Below are positions 46,730 to 55,456 of a stretch of 64,000 bases of DNA, one piece after another (the stretch's first letter is position 1; each line of letters starts with the position of its first letter). Source of the stretch: Campylobacter fetus subsp. testudinum 03-427 (GTDB taxonomy: Bacteria > Campylobacterota > Campylobacteria > Campylobacterales > Campylobacteraceae); assembly GCA_000495505.1 (NCBI GenBank), contig CP006833.1, forward strand, positions 62,001 through 126,000. The letters run 5' to 3'. Below the pieces are notes generated by a model. It saw only the letters and a program-made list of their open reading frames with translations, did no database searches and was not told where the DNA came from. The translations under genes were made by a program, and so were the position numbers.

Positions 46730-48125
46730 TTTCTCGCTTTTGCATTGCTCTATTTATTTCGGTCATTTTTGGAAATACGAAAATTGTATCTCTTGAAACT
46801 TTAACCGTATTTATATCATCAACAGCGTAAGCATTTATAATGATATCAATAGGAGTATCTTTGTTCATCTCATTAACAAGAGTATCTTTTGTGCTAAGTA
46901 CTACTATTATTTTTCTTTTGCCTCCGGCTTTTAGCTTTATAGGTTCAAGAGGTCTATTTATACTGATTCTAGTGTCATTTATATCAAAATAGTACTCGTG
47001 CGCTTTGTTTTGCGTATTTTGTATCAAAAACGTATATGCGTTTTGAACTTCAAATTTAGAATCCTCAGCTTTTATTTTATATAATTCTGTCGTTCGGTTG
47101 ATATTTAAAAGCATATGCTCTTTTTTAGTACTCATAAACGCCAAAGCTACGATAGCGATAGATAAAACTACCATATAAGCTATAGTTCTAAATCTAAAAT
47201 AATTCACCTTTTTTCCAGTTTGCAAAGATTTTACGCTTGTCCAGTTTATAAGGCTTTTTTCTTCAAATCCAGCCATAACTTTTGTACATGCGTCGCTACA
47301 TTCAAGACAGTTTATACACTCAAGCTGCATACCTTGTCTTATATCTATGTGAGTTGGGCAGATATGTACGCAAGCATCACAGCCTATACATTTTGCATCT
47401 TCTTCGAGAGGTTTTTTACCTATTTTTGTATGACCTTCATATATTTTTCCGCCACGTTTTTCATCATATATTACTTGAACTGTATCATTGTCAAACATTA
47501 CGCTTTGAACTCTTGCGTAAGGACATACGTAAATACAGAAATTCTCAGCTAAAATAATTACGTCATAGACGATAAACAGAGTAATTCCTATTAAAAATCC
47601 TATTAAAAATTTGTGTTGAGTAGGGTTTGCTAAGTAACTAAAAAAATCCTCCGGTGGCACAAAATACCATAAAAAATTACTCGCCGCAATCAGTGATAAA
47701 CAAGTCCAAATGAGCACAGCTATCATTTTTTTAAAATACTCACCATCAACTTTTTTTTGTTTATCTCTAATATTTTTTCTTATTTTTAAAATTTTAGTTT
47801 GAATGAGATCTCTATATATCACTCTAAAACAGGTTTGAGGACATGCCCAGCCGCACCATATTCTTCCGCCAAGAGTAGTTAGAAAAAATATAGTCAAAAA
47901 TAAAATTATTAGCACAAACGGCATTAAATACAGCTCTTGCATATCAAAGGATGTGAAGAGTAAGTGGAGTTGCTTTTTATCAAAACTAAGCAAGAAAAAG
48001 TGATTATCATTAATTCTGATAAAAGGCAAAACTAATGCTATAATGGTAACTACTGCGTAAGCTATGTAGCGTTTTGTAGCGTATGGAGTCCAGTTCGCTA
48101 AATATTGTTTGATATTTACAGACAT
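46722..48125 (-). CDS. ccoG: cbb3 oxidase assembly/iron-sulfur protein CcoG (FixG/RdxA)
   Basis: A 467-residue membrane protein with two 4Fe-4S clusters, acting in copper delivery/maturation of cbb3 cytochrome oxidase. Motifs: GGRIWCGWACPQTCFRVIYRD, CIGCDACVHICPTHIDIRQG and CINCLECSDACTKVM; membrane helices near residues 20-40, 65-90, 145-165, 178-200 and 320-340; C-terminal periplasmic Ig-like domain. No ccoNOQP genes nearby. Downstream it overlaps the TetR regulator. Confidence 0.93.
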   Translation of the reverse strand: MSVNIKQYLANWTPYATKRYIAYAVVTIIALVLPFIRINDNHFFLLSFDKKQLHLLFTSFDMQELYLMPFVLIILFLTIFFLTTLGGRIWCGWACPQTCFRVIYRDLIQTKILKIRKNIRDKQKKVDGEYFKKMIAVLIWTCLSLIAASNFLWYFVPPEDFFSYLANPTQHKFLIGFLIGITLFIVYDVIILAENFCIYVCPYARVQSVMFDNDTVQVIYDEKRGGKIYEGHTKIGKKPLEEDAKCIGCDACVHICPTHIDIRQGMQLECINCLECSDACTKVMAGFEEKSLINWTSVKSLQTGKKVNYFRFRTIAYMVVLSIAIVALAFMSTKKEHMLLNINRTTELYKIKAEDSKFEVQNAYTFLIQNTQNKAHEYYFDINDTRISINRPLEPIKLKAGGKRKIIVVLSTKDTLVNEMNKDTPIDIIINAYAVDDINTVKVSRDTIFVFPKMTEINRAMQKRENE

Positions 48126-48281
48126 TCATAAATCCTTTATAAATTTAACTTGGAACAATTATATAACTTATGATTTTAAAAGCAGGTTAAACGTATTTAT
48201 ATATTTTTTATTTATCAATTAAATTTAAGTCAAATTTAGATAGAATATCAGCTTATTTTAATCTGAAAGGTGGTGAGGACT

Positions 48282-48494
48282 GTGCCAGGAGTAAAGGTAC
48301 ATCCTAATGAGTCTTTTGACGAAGCTTATAGACGTTTCAAAAAACAAACTGATCGTAACCTAGTTGTTACTGAAGTTCGTGCTAGAAGATTTTTTGAGCC
48401 TATGACTGAAATTCGTAAAAAACAAAAAATTTCAGCTCGCAAGAAAATGCTTAAAAGACTTTATATGCTTAGACGTTATGAGTCTAGACTCTAA
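48282..48494 (+). CDS. rpsU: 30S ribosomal protein S21
   Basis: A 70-residue protein starting at GTG 48282 ([19 protein letters not shown]) with GTGAGG just upstream; the longer frame from 48270 is rejected because S21 begins with this PGxKV motif. [17 protein letters not shown] and [14 protein letters not shown] complete the family pattern. A -10 TAGAAT is at 48241-48246. Monocistronic with its own terminator. Confidence 0.95.
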   Translation: MPGVKVHPNESFDEAYRRFKKQTDRNLVVTEVRARRFFEPMTEIRKKQKISARKKMLKRLYMLRRYESRL

Positions 48495-48500
48495 AACCAT

Positions 48501-48526
48501 AGCCGGAAGCTTTTCCGGCTTTTTTA
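48501..48526. terminator. Terminator after rpsU
   Basis: AGCCGGAA (48501-48508) and TTCCGGCT (48513-48520) with a 4-base loop, then TTTTTT to 48526. On the other strand the A-rich left side and hycI stop overlap it, so it may also end the hydrogenase transcript. Confidence 0.88.
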
Positions 48527-48988
48527 ATCCAAATTCTTATCTATTTCTTTGATTTTTTCTATAGCTTTATTAGCTGATATCTTTGCATTTTTACTCAAAC
48601 CCTCTTCAAAGCCAAGAACATTTTCAAGTAGCACCGAGATACCTAAAAATAGCGTCTTTGGCGTGATAGTTCTAAGATAGCTTAGTAAAACTGGAGTTGG
48701 TAGATTGTGCGTGGAGTAGATGTAATCTCTCTCGTCACTAAGGTCAAAAAACTCTATTTTATCATCTTTAAAGCCACTCATCGCATCGACTACCACAATG
48801 ATATCAGGATAAAACTCACGCAGAGCGCCAAACTCGTTCTCAGGCACGTCTTGTCCGTAAAATACTCTCCAGCTAGGTATCTGCTCTTCTACTAGCTCGC
48901 CCACATATAAACCAACAGCGTCATCGCCTCTCATTTTGTTGCCTATGCAAAGCAGGGCTTTTTTAAACTCTTTTTTTGTTTTAGGCAT
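48524..48988 (-). CDS. hycI: Hydrogenase maturation endopeptidase, HycI type
   Basis: A 154-residue protease that trims the C-terminus of the [NiFe] large subunit after nickel insertion. ALLCIGNKMRGDDAVGLYVGE and VVVDAMSGF hold the nickel-sensing acidic residues; STHNLPTPVLLSYL is the HycI-type middle motif. Its substrate is surely the HyfG-type subunit encoded 2 kb upstream, which has a C-terminal extension after DPCYSCTER. Last gene of the cluster. Confidence 0.9.
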   Translation of the reverse strand: MPKTKKEFKKALLCIGNKMRGDDAVGLYVGELVEEQIPSWRVFYGQDVPENEFGALREFYPDIIVVVDAMSGFKDDKIEFFDLSDERDYIYSTHNLPTPVLLSYLRTITPKTLFLGISVLLENVLGFEEGLSKNAKISANKAIEKIKEIDKNLD

Positions 48989-48990
48989 TT

Positions 48991-49332
48991 TTAGCTCTTT
49001 TTTAGGACGATATAGCCTTCGTCTAAGCCAGAAAGTATATCTCTAAACTTTGAGCTTGGAAGCTTATCTTTTAGCACTTTTGCGTGAGCAGGCAAGATCT
49101 CTACTTCAAAATATTTGTTTATATTTCCGAGTTTAAATTTGACATATTCATCATCGCTATCAAGCATTTTATTCCACTGTTCATCATCAAATTCGGCTAT
49201 CTTTTCGTTAAAATCTATCGTTCCTACGCCGTGTCCTATGCAAGTACTAAACGTAACTATCTGTTTGTAAATTTGTGGAAGCTCGTCGTTTTCATCAACG
49301 TGACGTTTTGTGAGTTTCCAGACTTGTATCAC
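48991..49332 (-). CDS. hycH: HycH/HyfJ-family formate hydrogenlyase maturation protein
   Basis: A 113-residue protein starting at GTG 49332, with FSTCIGHGVGTIDF near residue 30, which recalls the HycH/HyfJ family found only with group-4 hydrogenases. The exact assembly function is unsettled. It overlaps the small-subunit gene by 4 bases and precedes hycI by 2. Confidence 0.8.
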   Translation of the reverse strand: MIQVWKLTKRHVDENDELPQIYKQIVTFSTCIGHGVGTIDFNEKIAEFDDEQWNKMLDSDDEYVKFKLGNINKYFEVEILPAHAKVLKDKLPSSKFRDILSGLDEGYIVLKKS

Positions 49333-50144
49333 TTTTTATCCCAAATTTGATCTAAATTTATATAAAATTCATTTGAAGCATTTGCATATTTTAGATAAAT
49401 TTCATTAAAAAGTACGGCTAGACACTCAGCGTATCTCGGATCTTCTTGCTCTTTTATAGCTAAACTTAGCACTTCTTTTGCAAGAACTGGATCTTTTGGA
49501 TCTACACAAGTTTTTAGGGCGATTATAAATTTATCATATAAAATCCTGCCATATATATAGCTCATCAAAAACTTAGCTTTTACAAGTAGATCGCGCTCAA
49601 AAGAAGCATTATCAAGTAGCGATTTTTGAGTTAAATTTGGTAACAAATCGTCATCTTTGAAGCTCTGTTTTTCTAACTTTTGCTCTATCAGACCGACTGC
49701 TGTTGCTAAAGCATAGATAATGCTTGCTGGATGAGGTGGGCAACCAGGCACAAATACATCAACTGGTAAAACCTTATCAGCTCCACCCCAAACTGCGTAA
49801 CTGTCGTGAAATATCCCGCCGCTCACTCCGCACGCGCCAAAGCCAACTACTATCTTTGGATCTGGAGCAGCTTCATAGGCTCTAAGAAGCGGATAGTACA
49901 TCTGTCTAGTGATAGGTCCTGAGACTATGAGAATGTCTGCATGGCGTGGGTTTGCTACTAGTTTAAATCCAAAGCGTTCTGGATCCCAAAGCGGACTAAT
50001 GGCGGCAAATATCTCTATCTCGCAACCGTTGCAGCTTCCGCAGTCTATACGAAATACGCTGAAACTGCGTTTTATATTTTTAAGTAAATTTAGCTTTGAG
50101 TTTAGATCATTTGATCTTTGTATATCATCAGGTACAACGTACAT
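49329..50144 (-). CDS. hyfI: Group-4 [NiFe] hydrogenase small subunit (HyfI/HycG/NuoB-like)
   Basis: A 271-residue subunit holding the proximal 4Fe-4S cluster. Cluster ligands in DCGSCNGCEIE, GFGACGVSGGIF and VPGCPPHPASI match the NuoB/HycG type. The C-terminal 90 residues are a helical extension. It pairs with the large subunit and the HyfH ferredoxin. TAATG overlap with hyfH. Confidence 0.92.
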   Translation of the reverse strand: MYVVPDDIQRSNDLNSKLNLLKNIKRSFSVFRIDCGSCNGCEIEIFAAISPLWDPERFGFKLVANPRHADILIVSGPITRQMYYPLLRAYEAAPDPKIVVGFGACGVSGGIFHDSYAVWGGADKVLPVDVFVPGCPPHPASIIYALATAVGLIEQKLEKQSFKDDDLLPNLTQKSLLDNASFERDLLVKAKFLMSYIYGRILYDKFIIALKTCVDPKDPVLAKEVLSLAIKEQEDPRYAECLAVLFNEIYLKYANASNEFYINLDQIWDKK

Positions 50145-50674
50145 TATTTTACCGCCTTATACTCTTTGTTTGTCATCATCTCTACTACCCTATTTTTCTT
50201 GCAACTAGGGCAGATATGCAGGTATTTTTTAGCTTCTTCTAGTCTTTGTTCGCTTAAAGTGCTAAGCCTTTGCTCGCAAAACTGAATGAATTTTTTACTC
50301 AAAAACGCTTTACCACAAACACTGCACAGCTCACTTTCTAGCTCTCCTTCTTGGACTAGAGCGGATTTATCAAATTTAACCGTAAGTTCGTAATCATTGC
50401 TTAGCCTTATAGCCGCAGTAGGACATACCTCATCGCAACGACCGCAAAATATACATCTACCGCAGTCGTATCGCCATTTTATGGATTTTTTCTCACCCTC
50501 CCATTTTACGCTTATCGCATTGCTTGGACACGCTACCCCACAAGCCGCGCAACCTATGCAGTTTGCGTAATGATACGTCGGTTTGCCTCTAAAATGCTCT
50601 TCTACTATATAAGGCTCATATGGATATTTGCTTGTGACGATACCTGTTTTTTTGACTATATCGTAAATTTTCAT
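50144..50674 (-). CDS. hyfH: Hydrogenase 4Fe-4S subunit (HyfH/HycF)
   Basis: A 176-residue ferredoxin-like subunit linking hydrogenase to its electron donor. Two 4Fe-4S motifs: CIGCAACGVACPSNAI and CGRCIFCGRCDEVCP; then a CxxC pair (CSVCGKAF ... HICPSCKKN) as in E. coli HycF. Overlaps both neighbours. Confidence 0.9.
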   Translation of the reverse strand: MKIYDIVKKTGIVTSKYPYEPYIVEEHFRGKPTYHYANCIGCAACGVACPSNAISVKWEGEKKSIKWRYDCGRCIFCGRCDEVCPTAAIRLSNDYELTVKFDKSALVQEGELESELCSVCGKAFLSKKFIQFCEQRLSTLSEQRLEEAKKYLHICPSCKKNRVVEMMTNKEYKAVK

Positions 50675-52419
50675 CTTATATCCTTTGCTGGACTATCTTT
50701 TAGGCTTTGGCAGTATTTTTTAAGCTCTTTTTCGCCTATCACTTTTGACTTTCCGCTTTTTACATTTACTAAAGTCACGCGCTCGGTGCAAGAGTAGCAA
50801 GGATCTAAACTACATACGATAAGCGCGGCGTCTGCTATGGTATTTCCTTGGAGCTGATATCTTAGGCTTGACCAGTTGTTATACGTAGAAGCTCTACATC
50901 TCCAGCGATACACCTTTTGAGAATCACCTTGCATAATCCAGTGTATATTTTCTCCGCGTGGAGCTTCGTCATATCCTAAACAGAAAGCTCCAGGTTTTAA
51001 TCTATAATTAGTATCTATAAAAATAGCACCTCCAGGCATTATATCAAGGCACTGTTTTACTAGCCGCAAGGCTTGTTTGCAGTCGTTATAGCGAACTAAT
51101 TCTCTGCTTAGTACATCGCCGCCAAACTGAACATTAGGAGTAAACTCAAGCTCTTTGTAAAATCCATAAGTATGATCATACCTTGTATCTCTTTTAAATC
51201 CGCTTCCGCGTAGGTTTGGACCGACTGGGCTAAAGTCACGCGCCACTTGTTTATCAAGTACGCCTATACCTTTCCAGCGTCCTATTTGGCGTTTGTCTTC
51301 CATAACAACTTGCCAAATTTCATCTAGTTGGGTGTCGATTTTTTCTATGATCTCATAAGAGCGTTTTATCTCATTTAGCGTGATATCTCGTCTGATACCG
51401 CCGATCACGATAGTACCATATGTTTTTCTACCACCTGTTATAAGCTGAGCTAGTTCAAGCGTGTATTCACGAACTCTAAATATATGCATAAACGCCGTAT
51501 AGTTTCCAGTAACTTCACAGGCTAAGCCTAAATTTAAAAGATTTGAGTGCATTCTTTCTATTTCACTACTCATAACTCTGATAGCTTGTGCGCGGTGTGG
51601 AATTTCAAGTCCTATACCTCTTTCTACTGCTTCAACGCAAGCTATAGAGTGAGCAAATCCGCATATTCCACATACTCTTTCTGCAAGGTAGCTCATCTGG
51701 TTATAGTTTAGTCTATTTTCGGCTAGTTTTTCCATACCTCTGTGCTGATAAAATAGTCTATAGTCAGCATCTACTATGGTGTCGCCATCACAGTATAATC
51801 TAAAATGCCCCGGCTCATCGGCTGTTATATGCAGAGGTCCTAAAGGTATATCTGTGACAGAGCCATTTGGTCGCATAAACTCATAGTCTGGTTCATCTTT
51901 AGGTTGCACTGGATCTGGGCGAAATTTGTAATCCATAGCGTCTTTTCTAAGTGGATATAAATTTTCAGGCCAGTCATCGCTAAGAACTAGTCTTCTTTTA
52001 TCTGGTAAGCCTTCTGCTACCAAACCAAACATATCGTAAGCTTCTCTTTCATACCAAACACAAGCAGGAACCAAAGGCGTAACTGATGGATAGCAAGGGT
52101 CATTTTGGGGGATAAGGGTTTTAACTGTGATAAAGCATTTTTCGCTACTTTCTATCTCATCTATAGTTCCATCTTCTTTGCTCATTTTCGAGCCTTCCAT
52201 AGATAAAACGTAGTAAAGCGCGTAGCTTTTGTTTATGCTTCTTTCATCGTTTGCTACCATACTAGAAAGCCAACCGCCGATACCATAGTATAGTTTATGA
52301 ACGACTTTTGGTAGATCATTTCTATCTACTAAAATAGTTATCTGATCTTCGCATTGTCTGCTTGTTTCTAAAATATTAAATTCACTCTTTAAAATATCTA
52401 TAAATTTATCACCTATCAT
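50671..52419 (-). CDS. hyfG: Group-4 [NiFe] hydrogenase large subunit (HyfG/HycE)
   Basis: A 582-residue catalytic subunit. Residues about 1-170 are a NuoC-like domain (PACVWYEREAYDMFGL). The [NiFe] site ligands are ERVCGICGFAHS and, near the end, DPCYSCTER. After Arg547 there is a 35-residue tail (VTLVNVKSGKSK...) that HycI should remove. All four nickel cysteines are present, so this is a true hydrogenase rather than a NuoD paralogue. Confidence 0.95.
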   Translation of the reverse strand: MIGDKFIDILKSEFNILETSRQCEDQITILVDRNDLPKVVHKLYYGIGGWLSSMVANDERSINKSYALYYVLSMEGSKMSKEDGTIDEIESSEKCFITVKTLIPQNDPCYPSVTPLVPACVWYEREAYDMFGLVAEGLPDKRRLVLSDDWPENLYPLRKDAMDYKFRPDPVQPKDEPDYEFMRPNGSVTDIPLGPLHITADEPGHFRLYCDGDTIVDADYRLFYQHRGMEKLAENRLNYNQMSYLAERVCGICGFAHSIACVEAVERGIGLEIPHRAQAIRVMSSEIERMHSNLLNLGLACEVTGNYTAFMHIFRVREYTLELAQLITGGRKTYGTIVIGGIRRDITLNEIKRSYEIIEKIDTQLDEIWQVVMEDKRQIGRWKGIGVLDKQVARDFSPVGPNLRGSGFKRDTRYDHTYGFYKELEFTPNVQFGGDVLSRELVRYNDCKQALRLVKQCLDIMPGGAIFIDTNYRLKPGAFCLGYDEAPRGENIHWIMQGDSQKVYRWRCRASTYNNWSSLRYQLQGNTIADAALIVCSLDPCYSCTERVTLVNVKSGKSKVIGEKELKKYCQSLKDSPAKDIR

Positions 52420-53894
52420 TAGTTCCCTTTTATAATCATAACGCTATTTTGTACTAATGTCCAAAAGTTCTCAAACTGCCATACGCCAAAACTTATCACT
52501 AAAAACGCAAGTAAAATAAGTGGTATATTTTCCCATAAACTCATCTCTTTTTTAAATTCAACTTTGCCTTTTATCTCACCGAAACTTGCCATAAAAAAGT
52601 GTGAAAAATCCGCTATAAAGATGATAGTCAAAGCCACTGCAAATAATGCTACTGCAGTAAATTGACCGCTTAAAACTGCTGCTTTAAACGTCAAAAACTC
52701 ACTTACAAAGATAGCAAATCCCGGAACGCCGACGAGCGAACAGATAGACACGCCAAATAAAACGGTTGTGAGTGGAGCGATATGTATCATACGTCCCATT
52801 TTATTCATATCGTTTGTACCGTAAATTCTAGCCGTATTTCCCGTAGTTAAGAATGCTAAAGCTTTTGTAAAACTGTGAGCCGCACAGTGAAAAACTGCTG
52901 CAAAAACACCGATTTTACCACCTACTCCAAGAGCAAAAGCGATAACTCCCATATGCGCTACTGAATGGTAAGCGAACATTCTTTTTATATCGTGTTGTCT
53001 GATAAGAAAAAATGCCGACACGAAAAGTGTTAATGTGCCACTTATCAGCATCACTTGCTCGCTAAAGCTCGAAGCTATAGCATTTGAAGCGATAGCGTAG
53101 TAACGTAAAAGTCCTAGCATAGCGCATTTTATAACGATCCCGCTAAGCATAGCTGAAGTTGGAGCTGGACCTTGAGCGTGAGCGTCAGGAAGCCACGTGT
53201 GAGTAGGAACTAGACCAGCTTTTGTACCAAAACCGATTAACGCAAATATAAATATAAGCTTTAAAACATCGGGATTTAAGCTATCTGCTTGAAGTATCAA
53301 ATTTGAAAACAATATCGCGCTTTTTTCATCGTGTAAGGTATTTAAACTAGAAGAGTATAAAAGTATGGTTGCAAACATAGCAAATGCTAAACCTACTGAG
53401 CAGATGACTATATACTTGTATCCGCTTTCAAGTGAGCGTTTATCGTTTTTTAATGCTACCATAAATACCGTTGCTAACGTAGTTGCTTCAAGAGCAGCCC
53501 ACATTATAGCCATATTGTTGCTAATGCAGCTTAAAGTCATTGCAAATGCAGTTATATGAGATAAGCCAAAGTTTATTTTTATCTGTTTTAAATGTAAAGA
53601 ATTTGAGTTTAATTGCCACTTAAAATAGCTAGTCGAGTATAAATTTACGCAAAATCCAGTCAAGCTGATGAGTACTAAAAATACAGCCCCCAAAGAGTCT
53701 AAAAACAGCATATCATTAAATGCGTAAATAGTACCTAAGCTCAAAACCTTACTTATAGCAAAAAGCAAAGCCAAAGATACTACTGCACTACAAAGTATAT
53801 GCAGAGTGTTTAGAACTCTTAAATTTAATGGAGATATAAACAAAACAAGAGAGCAAACCAAAGGAAGAAGTAAAATCAAAAATAAAATATCCAT
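52419..53894 (-). CDS. hyfF: Membrane antiporter-like subunit HyfF
   Basis: A 491-residue, about 14-helix protein of the NuoN/MrpD superfamily. Typical segments: AALEATTLATVFMVAL, GLVPTHTWLPDAHAQGPAPTSAMLSG (as THTWLPDAHAQGPAPTS) and HCAAHSFTKALAFL with conserved Lys/His for proton transfer. It belongs to the Hyf, not the smaller Hyc, architecture. Starts 4 bases after hyfE. Confidence 0.9.
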   Translation of the reverse strand: MDILFLILLLPLVCSLVLFISPLNLRVLNTLHILCSAVVSLALLFAISKVLSLGTIYAFNDMLFLDSLGAVFLVLISLTGFCVNLYSTSYFKWQLNSNSLHLKQIKINFGLSHITAFAMTLSCISNNMAIMWAALEATTLATVFMVALKNDKRSLESGYKYIVICSVGLAFAMFATILLYSSSLNTLHDEKSAILFSNLILQADSLNPDVLKLIFIFALIGFGTKAGLVPTHTWLPDAHAQGPAPTSAMLSGIVIKCAMLGLLRYYAIASNAIASSFSEQVMLISGTLTLFVSAFFLIRQHDIKRMFAYHSVAHMGVIAFALGVGGKIGVFAAVFHCAAHSFTKALAFLTTGNTARIYGTNDMNKMGRMIHIAPLTTVLFGVSICSLVGVPGFAIFVSEFLTFKAAVLSGQFTAVALFAVALTIIFIADFSHFFMASFGEIKGKVEFKKEMSLWENIPLILLAFLVISFGVWQFENFWTLVQNSVMIIKGN

Positions 53895-53898
53895 ATAA

Positions 53899-54534
53899 TT
53901 AACCTTTTAAACTATTAGCTATGCTCGTATCAAGAGTGCCGTAAATTTTGTAGTAACGAAATGCTAAAATACTCATTATAATGATAGCAAAAACAGCGTC
54001 GCTAAGAATGCCAAGCTCAACTAAAGCGTGAGAATTATAAGCTGTGAGAGCTAGACTTAGATGAATGCCATTTTCAAATAAACAGTAAGATAGAATTTGT
54101 TTTATAAACGAGTTTCTAAGTATAAAACCAAATATCCCTACCATAAATATAAAAATTCCGCCTATCAAAGCGGTTTCATTTTTGATAAGCGAAAACTCCA
54201 TAAATATAGGAGCTATAAGCATAGCCGAGCCTATAGAAAAAGCAAATGCAATCAGCGGCGAAACTAAAAATCCGCCAACTGGCTCAACTTCGTGAGTAAC
54301 TCCGAGTTTTTTTACTAGAGTAAAAAGAATGAGTGGAACTGCTATGACTTTTATAAAAAATGCGATTATCGCCCATGAAAACAGTGGATTTGCCTTGTAT
54401 TCGTTTGCTAAAAACAAGAACACACAAACTAACGCTATAGCTTCTAAAACGTAACTTATAATGCTTAATTTATAACTTCTAAAACCAAATACCAAAAGAG
54501 TTAAAATCATCATTAAAATTATTAAAATTTCCAT
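53899..54534 (-). CDS. hyfE: Hydrogenase-4 membrane subunit HyfE
   Basis: A 211-residue membrane protein with about 7 helices, matching HyfE (E. coli 216 residues). Its C-terminal half (LSYCLFENGIHLSLAL and AFRYYKIYGTLDTSIANSLKG, read in parts) resembles NuoK. Contiguous with hyfC and hyfF. Confidence 0.87.
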   Translation of the reverse strand: MEILIILMMILTLLVFGFRSYKLSIISYVLEAIALVCVFLFLANEYKANPLFSWAIIAFFIKVIAVPLILFTLVKKLGVTHEVEPVGGFLVSPLIAFAFSIGSAMLIAPIFMEFSLIKNETALIGGIFIFMVGIFGFILRNSFIKQILSYCLFENGIHLSLALTAYNSHALVELGILSDAVFAIIIMSILAFRYYKIYGTLDTSIANSLKG

Positions 54535-54535
54535 A

Positions 54536-55456
54536 TTATACTCCTACTACATAAAGGCTAAGGGCGATAACAGATATCAAAAGTATGCAAGCAGAGTTGA
54601 ATTTTAAACTTGTTAGTATCCTAAAACGAGGTCCAAAGTTGTCTATCAAAATCGCTCCGATATAAAAAAGTCCTACTAAAAATAGATGAACTATAAGAGT
54701 TAAAAATGGATTTGAAAAACCAATAGGAATAAACATAACTATAAAAAAGCTTATCATAGCAAATTGTTTTAGCATAAGAGCCATTTCTACTAAAGCTAAG
54801 TCTCTTCCGCTGTATTCGCCTATGACGCCTTCTTGCACCTCTTGCTCAGCCTCTGCAAGGTCAAACGGCTTTCTTCCAGTTTCAACATACATCGCCCATA
54901 AAAATGCTACACTTGCTACTGCGTAAGATGCACTTGAGTAGCCTATCTCTGCGTTTTGTATAAGCTCTTTTATGATCGCAAGATTTGTTGTTTTTGCAAG
55001 CATTGCTATCACGACTAAACAAATTATCATTATAGGTTCTATATAAATAGCTATAAGACTCTCTCTGCTAGCTCCTACTCCTGCGTAAGGATTTGAAGTA
55101 TCTAAGCTTGCTACTCCAAAGATAAATCTAAAAAGCGCAACTAGATAAACCACAACTATGATATCGCTTATGGCTCCTGCGTTTGCTATTCCGCCGTAAG
55201 TTATAGGTATCATCATCACAAGCATAGCACAGACGCTAAACAGCATATACGGACTAAATTTAAAAAACCAATGCACACAGTTTGGAGTCGTGCGAGAACG
55301 TTTTAAAAGTTTAAATATATCGTAGTAAGTTTGCAGCAGAGGTGAGCTTTTGCGACTTTGAATTTTACCGCGCAAGTTTCTAGCTATACCATCAAATAAC
55401 GGAACAAGCATCAATGCGACAAAAAGTTGTAAAATCATCAGTAAAATAACGTCCAT
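54536..55456 (-). CDS. hyfC: Hydrogenase-4 membrane subunit HyfC (NuoH-like)
   Basis: A 306-residue membrane protein with about 8 helices that joins the hydrophilic and membrane arms. Motifs FDGIARNLRGKIQSRKSSPLLQTYYDIFKLLKR (as GIARNLRGKIQSRKSSPLLQ), ETGRKPFDLAEAEQEVQEGVIGEYSG (as KPFDLAEAEQEVQEGV) contain the acidic residues shared with NuoH. Adjacent to hyfB with no gap. Confidence 0.92.
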   Translation of the reverse strand: MDVILLMILQLFVALMLVPLFDGIARNLRGKIQSRKSSPLLQTYYDIFKLLKRSRTTPNCVHWFFKFSPYMLFSVCAMLVMMIPITYGGIANAGAISDIIVVVYLVALFRFIFGVASLDTSNPYAGVGASRESLIAIYIEPIMIICLVVIAMLAKTTNLAIIKELIQNAEIGYSSASYAVASVAFLWAMYVETGRKPFDLAEAEQEVQEGVIGEYSGRDLALVEMALMLKQFAMISFFIVMFIPIGFSNPFLTLIVHLFLVGLFYIGAILIDNFGPRFRILTSLKFNSACILLISVIALSLYVVGV

